Shown here in pieces: positions 36,646-44,160 of a stretch of 64,000 nt of DNA. Below the pieces are notes generated by a model, which had not been told where the DNA came from, ran no database searches, and saw only the letters and a program-made list of their open reading frames with translations. The stretch comes from JAIBCC01 sp963763855 (GTDB taxonomy: Bacteria > Acidobacteriota > Blastocatellia > Pyrinomonadales > Pyrinomonadaceae). The stretch covers positions 3,286,001 to 3,350,000 of the forward strand of contig CAVXPU010000005.1 of the NCBI GenBank assembly GCA_963763855.1. Direction: 5' to 3'. Position 1 is the stretch's first letter, and the number at the start of each line of letters is the position of its first letter. The translations under genes were made by a program, and so were the position numbers.

Positions 36646-37368
36646 ATGAATTTAGAAGGAAAAACAGTTTTAATAGTAGGTGCCGGACGTGGAATTGGAC
36701 GTGCAGCAGCCGAACTTTTTTCAGAAGCAGACGCAAATATCGTGATCTCATCACGCAATGAACCCGAGCTTTTGGAGCTTGAATATAAGCTCAGCACAAA
36801 AGGACGCTCAAATGTTTTGCCTGTTGAAGCAGATGCATCCAATGAGGCTGATGTAAAAGCATTGGTTGAGGAAGCCGTCAAACACTTTGGCAGCATCGAT
36901 TATCTCATCCACGCCGCCGGACTCGGCATTTTGAAACCTTTTGCAGATTTAACTTGGCGAGATTTTGACGATCTTTACACCGCAAATGTAAAAGCTACAT
37001 TCAACGTCTTGCAAGCCGTTTTACCAATTATGGCTGAGCAAAAATTCGGACGCATCGTTGCTATTCCCGGTATTTTGGGTAAAGCTCCAATGATGCAAGC
37101 TTCAGCTTATTGTGCTGCAAAATATGCACTTACGGGAATGATCAAGTGCTTAAAGGACGAATACAAACGCCACGGAATCCGTTTCAGTCTGATGCATCTT
37201 GGCGGGGTTGATTCAAATTTTTGGGACAATATTTCAATGAAAGTCCAACGCGATAAAATGCTCTCAATCGATGCCGCCGCTCGTGCAGTTTTCTTTGCCG
37301 CAACTCAAGAAGGCGAAGGCGTTATGTCTGAAATTGTACTGATGCCGGAGAATCATCAGTTGGTTTAG
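36646..37368 (+). CDS. Short-chain dehydrogenase/reductase
   Basis: 240 aa Rossmann protein. Cofactor motif GAGRGIG, HAAGLG in place of NNAG, and YCAAK as the YxxxK pair. The usual catalytic Ser 13 residues before the Tyr appears replaced (AIPGILGKAPMMQASAYCAAK has Gly there), so activity may differ from normal SDRs. The start has AAGGAAGG closely upstream. Substrate unknown. Confidence 0.85.
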   Translation: MNLEGKTVLIVGAGRGIGRAAAELFSEADANIVISSRNEPELLELEYKLSTKGRSNVLPVEADASNEADVKALVEEAVKHFGSIDYLIHAAGLGILKPFADLTWRDFDDLYTANVKATFNVLQAVLPIMAEQKFGRIVAIPGILGKAPMMQASAYCAAKYALTGMIKCLKDEYKRHGIRFSLMHLGGVDSNFWDNISMKVQRDKMLSIDAAARAVFFAATQEGEGVMSEIVLMPENHQLV

Positions 37369-37423
37369 ATCAAGACCACTAAACGGTGTGGAAATCCACA
37401 TTGTAAATAGATTTGAGTTTGAG

Positions 37424-37470
37424 CATAGTTTGGATCGACGAAGTCCATGACCTCGGAGATTCAAACTATG
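37424..37470 (+). promoter_or_regulatory. Hairpin covering ribosome binding site and start codon
   Basis: CATAGTTTGGATC (37424-37436) pairs with GATTCAAACTATG (37458-37470) at 12 of 13 positions. The right arm contains the ATG of the next gene, and the GGAG ribosome site at 37455-37458 sits at the stem edge, so the fold would block initiation. Confidence 0.45.
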
Positions 37471-38214
37471 AAACGTTATCTACGTTATTTGGCAGCCGCT
37501 GGATTAGCTTTTCTTGTCGGCATAGGTTTTGTTTATTTGTATATTTCAAAACTAACTCGGCAAATAACAGAGTTGCCGTTGTTTTCCGAAGAATGCATAC
37601 CAGAATCGTCTCATCCGAGTCTGGAAACTCTAGAAAAATCTCTCGCGGAAATCAGACCAATTTCAGGGATGGAAATTATACTTGCACTTTATCAACCGAC
37701 AATTAGTAAGTGGCAAAAAGGTGAAAGGATTCCGAATATTGTTCATCATTCTCCTGAAATCGTCGCCGAAATCTCAGAGTTGGGCAAACGCCTTGAAATA
37801 GTAATGCGATTGGAGACCAGAGATATCTACAAAACTCAGATCGCTGATCTAAATGGCGACAAACAGAATGAATTAATTATTCTGCAAAGGAATTACGAAG
37901 AATTTCGTGCCGATCATGAAACATGGAATATTTTCATATTTCAGAAAGATAAGAAACGAATTCGTTTGATTTTTGACGAAGGCATGGTTAATGACTTTCG
38001 TATCCTAAAAACGAAAACTAAGGGATTTCTGGATCTCGCATTAGTGAATCGCTACGAAGAAGAAATGCACAGCTTCACTCAGGTCTTCCGATCCAATGGC
38101 GAAATTCATGACGTTGTCCGCTGTTACAGTGAAATTTATGGTTATCAGGACCGTAAGGGCAAATGGCGTAAACTGAAAAAACCTCGCATTGTACCCGGTA
38201 TGGACTGCTGCTGA
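37468..38214 (+). CDS. Membrane-anchored protein of unknown function
   Basis: 248 aa from ATG 37468, with GGAG 9 nt upstream; an ATG 7 codons earlier is less well placed. One N-terminal membrane helix (YLAAAGLAFLVGIGFVYLYI) anchors an extracytoplasmic domain. DLNGDKQNELIIL resembles an FG-GAP/VCBS-type calcium-binding repeat, and the C-terminus ends in MDCC. No family recognised. Confidence 0.65.
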   Translation: MKRYLRYLAAAGLAFLVGIGFVYLYISKLTRQITELPLFSEECIPESSHPSLETLEKSLAEIRPISGMEIILALYQPTISKWQKGERIPNIVHHSPEIVAEISELGKRLEIVMRLETRDIYKTQIADLNGDKQNELIILQRNYEEFRADHETWNIFIFQKDKKRIRLIFDEGMVNDFRILKTKTKGFLDLALVNRYEEEMHSFTQVFRSNGEIHDVVRCYSEIYGYQDRKGKWRKLKKPRIVPGMDCC

Positions 38215-38309
38215 AATCAAAAAAATAAAAAACAAAATTTGGCAAGAAAGCTTAAATTTGTTAGGCTTTTAGCTAGTTTGATGAATCATATTGCGAGGTG
38301 TTACCCCGA

Positions 38310-40271
38310 ATGTTTAGCGATAATTTCAGACGAAATGAAAGCGGCAAAAAGAATTTGAGAGGCTCGAAGGCAGTCTCGAAGATGGCAGATATTGGTTGGA
38401 AAACCTTTCAAGCCGTGAATAAATCCCTACCCGAAAGTGCGTCGATCCAACCTAATTGGGCGGCAGAACCGCTCTTGAAATCATACGAACGCACTGCACC
38501 ACCGCTAGGTTTTCCGCGTGAAACCGATTCGCTTTGCCCGAAATGCGTAAAGCAGGTGCGTCAAGGCGTGATCAATAAAGATATTCCGCTCGAAATCCTG
38601 ATGAATTCGCATCCCGGCGAAATAAAAGCACAGATAATCGAAGAAAACGGACAGGTTTTGATGCGAAAAACTTGTCCGACGCACGGCGAATTCGAAGACG
38701 TTTTGGCGACGGACGCGAAATTCTTAGAACGCATCGAAAGTCTATTTTTCGGACGCGATTTCAAATCTGCCGAAGACGAACACATACACAAACACGGAAC
38801 ATCAGACATAAAATTTGGACGCGGTGCCGTGCTCACGGTCGATCTCACAAATCGCTGCAATATGATGTGCAACCCATGTTTTATGGACGCAAATCAGGTT
38901 GGCTACGTTCACGAACCCACTTTTGAAGACACCAAAGCGATTTTGGATCGTGCAATTTCTTTCAAACCGCGTCGGCAAATAATCATCCTTTTTTCGGGCG
39001 GAGAACCAACGCTTTCGCCATACTTTTTGGATGCGGTCGCATACGCGAGAAAGATCGGTTTCTATCGTATTTTGGCGGCTACGAATGGTATTCGCTATGC
39101 CGAAGATATCGAATTTTGCAGGCAGGCGAAGGAAGCCGGGCAGCATGGCGTTTACCTGCAATTCGACGGAGTTTCGGAAGAGAAAAATAAACATCGCGGA
39201 GTCGGGAATTTGTTTGACGTAAAACTCAAAGCCATCGAAAATCTCGCGTCAGTTGGGATCAAAGTTACGCTTGTTACGACGATCGTAAATTCGATCAACA
39301 ACGACGCAATCGGCGATATTGTTAAATTTGCTGCTGAAAACATCGATAAAGTTCAGACAATCGCTTTTCAGCCCGTAAGTTTTACGGGTCGCGATGAAGA
39401 CGTTTCAGATGAGATTCGCAAAGAGCAACGATATACCCTTGCCGGTATGACGCACGATCTGAAGGATCAGCTAAATGGAAAGATAGCACTCGAACCATTG
39501 CGAGATTGGTTTCCGCTAAGTTCCTATTCCGCTTTTACTTCCGTGATGGATATGCTGCAAGGGGCGGATGCTCCTTGGGGCTGGTCATCGTGCAATTGCC
39601 ATCCGAATTGCGGGATTTTTACGCTCATGATCGTCAATAATAAATCGGGCGAGATGCGTTCGCTTTTTGAATTTTTCAATTACGAGCAGTTTATGAAAGA
39701 CGTCGCGACGATCACCGACACTGCTCGCGGGAAAAAGCTGACAATGGCACAACTCGCGATGGCGATCATGCGAAATTACAACGCTGCAAACGCTCCGGAT
39801 GGCTTCCCGATCTCGAATATTCTGAATCTTTTCAAGCCATCTTCCGCCAATTCCAATAGCGACCGAAACGACCGAATGAAGCAGGAAAAGACTGACGAAT
39901 GGCGTGTGCTTTGCGTAGAAGGAATGTGGTTTCAAGACCTTTTTACATACGATTTCCGCCGTACCGAAATGTGCGTGATCCCATACGGCACGCAGGAAGG
40001 CGAAGTCTCTTTTTGTGCCTATAATACCGGAGTTGGCTGGCGGCAGATCATCGAAGAAATGCACAAAACCGCGAGCTTGGGCGAATGGTACGAAGAACAC
40101 GGTCGCCACGCGGTTTACGCGAAAGGCAAGGTAGTTCCGGGAATTGGCAAAACCCGTTCGATTTCACTGCCTGTGATCGTGAAGGTTTTGCAGGAAGATA
40201 TTGATAAAGCTACGGTTACGCCGTTTTTGGTTGAGGAAGAAGAAAACCGATACGAAACAGTCAGGATTTAA
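38310..40271 (+). CDS. Radical SAM enzyme, tetraether synthase (Tes)-like
   Basis: 653 aa from ATG 38310 behind GAGG (a GTG four codons earlier is possible; residue numbers here count from it). Order: zinc-type segment C80-P-K-C83 and C126-P-T-H; radical SAM cluster C187-x3-C191-x2-C194 (CNMMCNPC) followed by VGYVHEPTFED; SGGEPTLSP; the block FQPVSFTGR; a cysteine triad C432, C434, C438 (CNCHPNCG); and a C-terminal part of about 150 residues with more Cys. This order matches MJ0619/Tes enzymes, which join lipid chains by carbon-carbon bonds to make membrane-spanning lipids. The match is from memory of the family. Preceded and followed by unrelated genes. Confidence 0.75.
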   Translation: MFSDNFRRNESGKKNLRGSKAVSKMADIGWKTFQAVNKSLPESASIQPNWAAEPLLKSYERTAPPLGFPRETDSLCPKCVKQVRQGVINKDIPLEILMNSHPGEIKAQIIEENGQVLMRKTCPTHGEFEDVLATDAKFLERIESLFFGRDFKSAEDEHIHKHGTSDIKFGRGAVLTVDLTNRCNMMCNPCFMDANQVGYVHEPTFEDTKAILDRAISFKPRRQIIILFSGGEPTLSPYFLDAVAYARKIGFYRILAATNGIRYAEDIEFCRQAKEAGQHGVYLQFDGVSEEKNKHRGVGNLFDVKLKAIENLASVGIKVTLVTTIVNSINNDAIGDIVKFAAENIDKVQTIAFQPVSFTGRDEDVSDEIRKEQRYTLAGMTHDLKDQLNGKIALEPLRDWFPLSSYSAFTSVMDMLQGADAPWGWSSCNCHPNCGIFTLMIVNNKSGEMRSLFEFFNYEQFMKDVATITDTARGKKLTMAQLAMAIMRNYNAANAPDGFPISNILNLFKPSSANSNSDRNDRMKQEKTDEWRVLCVEGMWFQDLFTYDFRRTEMCVIPYGTQEGEVSFCAYNTGVGWRQIIEEMHKTASLGEWYEEHGRHAVYAKGKVVPGIGKTRSISLPVIVKVLQEDIDKATVTPFLVEEEENRYETVRI

Positions 40272-40329
40272 TGAAATTCTTCAGAGCAACGAAGAGCAGT
40301 ATTTAGTGAGACGTAACTCAAGATTCTTT

Positions 40330-41280
40330 TTACTTATCAAAAATAGCTTTTTTGATTTTTTTGCTCACAATTTCTATTCCATCTTCCCAATTTGCCGCAA
40401 GTCTATCAGCTAAACTTGGACTATATGCATAGACTTGCTCTGGGGTTACACCCACCCAAACTGGGATGACTACATTTTTCTTTTCGATTAGCTCTCTTGT
40501 AAATACAGAATTGAATTCGACTTTTGTCCACCCAGTATTAGAGAGAAAACTTGGTGTCAAAATTAACACACATCTTTCACACTCTCGCAACCCCTTTTCA
40601 ATGCTTTCTCTCAGGCTGTCACCAATCTCTAATGAAAATTCATCAAACCAAACTCTCCCGATTTGCTTTGTTAATTCCTGAGCTAATGGACGAGCTATTT
40701 TGTCTTTATCTCTACTATCGTGGGATATAAATGCTAGTGGTCTTTCTTCCATAGATTTTAACTTAGCATATTTTTGATCTCTAATTTTTACAAACATTTT
40801 CTTAGACTCGCCATAATGATAGATTTTTATTTTCTCACTTTCGGACATCTCTATTTCTAAATAGAAAACTAACAGCCTAGTGTCAATTAACGTATGGCTA
40901 GATTGAAATCTGTCTAATTCATTGTCTCTAAGCTTAATACTATTATTTTTGATAGCCTGAGGTGCCGTATCAAGAGGATTAGTTACAAAAAAGTCGATTA
41001 AACCACAACACATTTGGACTAAATCCGTTTCGGAATCAATTTTAGAAATGTATAAATATGAATAAACGGCGTTTGATTCGTAATCAAAATTTAATCTCTG
41101 ATAAATCGTATAGTTCCAATTTTTTTTTGAAACCTCTCCTTTAATATTTATTGCGAAGTCATAATTTATGCTAACGAATTTACTGTTTCGGAAAACCCTA
41201 CTAAAGTTGTCAGTTTCAAAATAATCCCGAACGCTAGCTGTAATTTGAGATTCATTTGAATCATTTTCCTTATCTTTCAT
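40330..41280 (-). CDS. TIR-domain protein, possible defence effector
   Basis: 316 aa. Residues about 180-300 are a TIR domain: PLAFISHDSRDKD, WFDEFSLEIGDSLRESIEKG, and VLILTPSFLSNTGWTKVEF with Glu255 in the place of the NADase catalytic Glu. The N-terminal 180 residues are unfamiliar, with many aromatic strands and no membrane segment. Bacterial TIR proteins of this kind hydrolyse NAD or make signals after phage sensing. The gene is visibly richer in A+T than its neighbours, which suggests transfer. It lies 4 nt from the next upstream gene end (kynurenine monooxygenase). Confidence 0.8.
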   Translation of the reverse strand: MKDKENDSNESQITASVRDYFETDNFSRVFRNSKFVSINYDFAINIKGEVSKKNWNYTIYQRLNFDYESNAVYSYLYISKIDSETDLVQMCCGLIDFFVTNPLDTAPQAIKNNSIKLRDNELDRFQSSHTLIDTRLLVFYLEIEMSESEKIKIYHYGESKKMFVKIRDQKYAKLKSMEERPLAFISHDSRDKDKIARPLAQELTKQIGRVWFDEFSLEIGDSLRESIEKGLRECERCVLILTPSFLSNTGWTKVEFNSVFTRELIEKKNVVIPVWVGVTPEQVYAYSPSLADRLAANWEDGIEIVSKKIKKAIFDK

Positions 41281-41284
41281 ATTT

Positions 41285-42712
41285 TTAGTTTCCGTAGGTA
41301 TTTAACATTTTCACCTTTTCAAAAACTTCATTCAAATCCAACTCGCCGACGTTCTCAATTTTCGCACAAATATCCATCAGCAATTTATCCTGAGCATTTC
41401 CCTTCTCTTTCGCGACCGAATACGGCAAATCTTCGCGGAATGTGACCATTGAATATTTGGAAAAATAGTCAGGGAAAGTTTGTTCGAGTTTGGTTTCGAG
41501 TTCACGTTTGCGTTGGAAAATTGGATCGGCAACGGCATCTCGCATTTCGTAAAAATTCTCTTCTGCCATATCAGCAATTGCGTCTGTGTTTGGCTTGCGA
41601 ATCGTGCAAAATTCGTCGAAAACCTTTTGCCAATTCGTACCATGTTCGCCGATTAATTGATTCAAAATCCGGCAATCTTCGAAAGAGGCATTCATTCCTT
41701 GTCCATAAAATGGGACGATTGCGTGTGCCGCATCCCCAATTAACAAAGACTTTCCACCGACATTCCATGGAAAACATTTGATCGTGCCGAGATTTCCAAT
41801 CGGGTTTGCGAAGAAATCTTCAACAAGCGTAGGCATTAAAGGAATTGCATCGGGAAAATTGCTTTGAAAGAATTCCAGAAGAGAATTAGCCGCGGATTTT
41901 GCAGATGACGCGGATAAAGCAAGATTGTTTTTCTTATCTGCGTTTACCTGCGTTAATCCGCGGCTAATTTCTTCGAAACTGTTTTCGCCTTTGTGTGCGT
42001 TGAACATTGTGCAAGTAAAACTCCCGTCGAAATTTGGCAAAGCAATCATCATAAACGACTTACGAGCCCAAATATGCAAAGCATCCTTTTCGAGCCGGAA
42101 GAGGTCAGTAGCGTCGGCGTGAGCCGGTGCGTCACGCGGCGGAATATGCAATTCTTTGTACCCGTGTTCAAGCCAGCTTTGTGAAAAATCAAATCGCGGA
42201 ACGCCGGAAAACATCGCGTTTCTGACGACAGAACCTGCTCCATCCGTGGCAATTAGCGTGTCACCTTTGACGATTTTACCGTTTTCAAACCTCGCCTCGC
42301 CTGTTTTGCAATTAAATTCGACACATTTTTCGTTAAAAAAAAACTTAACTTCCGAGTATTTTTCTGCTTCGTTCATCAAAGCAATGTTCAAACCCGAACG
42401 CGAAACAGAGTTGATAAATTCACCTTTTCTTCCCGAATAAGGCAAAAGTTTCGTCTGCCCATCGACCGCGTGAATCATTCGTCCAAACATCGGCACTGCT
42501 TCCGCGAGCATAAATTCATCGAGCCCAACTTCTTTTAATGCAGCAATTCCGCGATTAGACAACGCAAGATTTATCGATCTACCTGCGGACATCGCTTCCT
42601 TTCGCATATCGCCGCGAGCTTCGTAGATCTCGCTTTGAATTCCGCGTTTTGCTAAATAAATCGCGAGCAGCGAACCCGATAAACCGGCTCCAATGATGAT
42701 TACTTTTGACAT
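41285..42712 (-). CDS. kmo: Kynurenine 3-monooxygenase with in-frame repeat insertion
   Basis: 475 aa from ATG 42712 (an upstream extension of the frame is repeat DNA). It hydroxylates L-kynurenine with FAD and NADPH. Motifs: IIIGAGLSGSLLAIYLAK (FAD), GRSINLALSNRG, GDAAHAIVPFYGQGMNA and FFQSNFPDAIPLMPT. Between SFEEI and NSLLEFFQ, about 27 residues (249-276) are encoded by a palindromic element (41886-41967) and have no place in the family. No other kynurenine-pathway genes are in the window. Confidence 0.92.
   Translation of the reverse strand: MSKVIIIGAGLSGSLLAIYLAKRGIQSEIYEARGDMRKEAMSAGRSINLALSNRGIAALKEVGLDEFMLAEAVPMFGRMIHAVDGQTKLLPYSGRKGEFINSVSRSGLNIALMNEAEKYSEVKFFFNEKCVEFNCKTGEARFENGKIVKGDTLIATDGAGSVVRNAMFSGVPRFDFSQSWLEHGYKELHIPPRDAPAHADATDLFRLEKDALHIWARKSFMMIALPNFDGSFTCTMFNAHKGENSFEEISRGLTQVNADKKNNLALSASSAKSAANSLLEFFQSNFPDAIPLMPTLVEDFFANPIGNLGTIKCFPWNVGGKSLLIGDAAHAIVPFYGQGMNASFEDCRILNQLIGEHGTNWQKVFDEFCTIRKPNTDAIADMAEENFYEMRDAVADPIFQRKRELETKLEQTFPDYFSKYSMVTFREDLPYSVAKEKGNAQDKLLMDICAKIENVGELDLNEVFEKVKMLNTYGN
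41886..41967. repeat. Palindromic element inserted in frame in kmo
   Basis: Perfect 13-bp ends TTAGCCGCGGATT and AATCCGCGGCTAA. Internal sequence such as CGCAGGTAAACGCAGATAAG is of the type seen in dispersed intergenic repeats of other bacteria. It encodes about 27 residues without a stop in the kmo frame. Confidence 0.85.
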
Positions 42713-42722
42713 AGTTTTATTT

Positions 42723-42857
42723 TGCCTACGAAATACACGAAAAACACGAAAAGAAGAAAAATAAATGAAAGGAAATGAATTGAATTGATAACCCAACGAT
42801 ACTAATAGTTTTTGGCTTTTGGGTTTACTTTCGTATGATTCGTGTGTTTCGTAGGCA
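42723..42857. repeat. Palindromic element, family B (TGCCTACGAAA)
   Basis: TGCCTACGAAATACACGAAA at the left and TTCGTGTGTTTCGTAGGCA at the right form long imperfect arms. It lies between kmo and the GxxExxY gene. Related copies occur at 43306-43333 and 55942-56010. Confidence 0.85.
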
Positions 42858-42866
42858 CCCCTTCCC

Positions 42867-43334
42867 TTATTTCGTCCAACATTCGATCTCTTCCCGAAGG
42901 CTCCGGTAATTCTTCTTATTTCCAAACCTTTCGGATTCAACTTTTGGATAATGTCCAAAATTAACGAGCAGTGCGAGTTCAAAATTAGTTGCGTGCAAAT
43001 AGTTTATGGTTTGTCCGCGATGCTCATCGATCAATTTAGAAACGGCTTTTAGCTCAACAACGATCTTATCAAAACAGACAAAATCCGGCTCAAAATATTG
43101 ATCCAAAAGTTGCCCTTTATATTCGAGTTGAACTCGCGGTTTTGATACAAACGGAATCTTTTGCAGACCAAATTCTATCGCCAAACATTCATGATAAACC
43201 GCTTCCAAAAACCCACAACCCTTGTTTTTATATACCTCAAAACAAGCCCCAATTATCTTATAGCTTTCTTCCTTATGAATTATTTCAAATATTCCCTCGC
43301 TTTTTTTCGTGTCGTTTGTGTCTTTCGTAGGCAA
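42867..43334 (-). CDS. GxxExxY protein, PD-(D/E)XK nuclease-like
   Basis: 155 aa. GFLEAVY is the GxxExxY motif. EPDFVCFDKIVVELKAV fits the D...ExK catalytic pattern of the PD-(D/E)XK nuclease superfamily. Family proteins normally begin near EIIHKEESYKIIGACFEVYK. Here the only start in frame is a TTG at 43334 inside a family-B repeat, so the first dozen residues (PTKDTNDTKKSEG) are repeat-encoded. The gene is flanked on both sides by family-B repeats, so it may travel with them. Function unknown. Confidence 0.8.
   Translation of the reverse strand: MPTKDTNDTKKSEGIFEIIHKEESYKIIGACFEVYKNKGCGFLEAVYHECLAIEFGLQKIPFVSKPRVQLEYKGQLLDQYFEPDFVCFDKIVVELKAVSKLIDEHRGQTINYLHATNFELALLVNFGHYPKVESERFGNKKNYRSLREEIECWTK
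43306..43333. repeat. Family B repeat arm at the start of the GxxExxY gene
   Basis: TTCGTGTCGTTTGTGTCTTTC followed by GTAGGCA matches the right arm of the element at 42723-42857. It encodes the N-terminal residues of the GxxExxY protein on the minus strand. Confidence 0.75.
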
Positions 43335-43374
43335 ATTCTTTTTCCGCTACCATTATGTTAAGATTTTCTTCAAT

Positions 43375-44160
43375 ATGAGCGAAAATATTTTCAAAGATAA
43401 CATTTTAGAAGGCAAAGTTGCATTTGTAACCGGCGGCGGAACGGGGATTACCGGCGGGGTCGCACGGGCGTTGGCGGAAGCGGGAGCGAAGGTGGCGATA
43501 ACGTCGCGTAAAATTGAAAACTTGGAATCCGCGGCAAAGGTTATAAATGATGCCGGCGGCGAGTGTTTTCCGGTCGTTTGCGATGTGCGGGATTACGAAG
43601 CGGTCGAAAAAGCAATCGCTCAAACCATTGAAAAATTTGGCAAAATTGACATCGTTGTTAATGGTGCGGCGGGTAATTTTTTGTGCAAAGCAAATGAACT
43701 TTCAGCAAATGGTTTCGGAACCGTCGTAGATATTGATACAAAAGGGACTTTCAACGTTTGTCGGGCGGCTTTTGAAGAACTCAAGAAAACGAAAGGTCAA
43801 ATTCTCAATATTTCCGCGACGCTTCATTATCTCGCAACTCCAATGCAAATTCACGTTTCAGCGGCAAAAGCAGGGGTTGACGCAATCACGCGAAATCTCT
43901 CGGCAGAATGGGGACGCTTCGGCATTAGAGTCAATGGAATTGCACCCGGTCCGATTGAAGATACCGAAGGAATGAAACGTCTTTTACTGCCTGAATTGAA
44001 AGAAAAACTAACCAAACGAATCCCTCTACAAAGATTCGGACGCATCAAAGATATTGAAAATTCGGCACTATTTTTATGCTCCGATGCAGCCAGCTATATC
44101 AATGGCGTAACGCTAGTAGTCGACGGTGGTCAATGGCTTTTGGGGACTAGTTTGGGTTAA
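43375..44160 (+). CDS. SDR family oxidoreductase, 2,4-dienoyl-CoA reductase-like
   Basis: 261 aa from ATG 43375. Rossmann motif VTGGGTGITGG. VNGAAGNFLCKANELSANGF, VDIDTKGTFNV and QIHVSAAKAGVDAITRNL closely follow the peroxisomal-type 2,4-dienoyl-CoA reductase pattern, which also lacks the usual catalytic Tyr. It reduces dienoyl-CoA in degradation of unsaturated fatty acids with NADPH. The stop overlaps that of the convergent gene. Confidence 0.85.
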   Translation: MSENIFKDNILEGKVAFVTGGGTGITGGVARALAEAGAKVAITSRKIENLESAAKVINDAGGECFPVVCDVRDYEAVEKAIAQTIEKFGKIDIVVNGAAGNFLCKANELSANGFGTVVDIDTKGTFNVCRAAFEELKKTKGQILNISATLHYLATPMQIHVSAAKAGVDAITRNLSAEWGRFGIRVNGIAPGPIEDTEGMKRLLLPELKEKLTKRIPLQRFGRIKDIENSALFLCSDAASYINGVTLVVDGGQWLLGTSLG

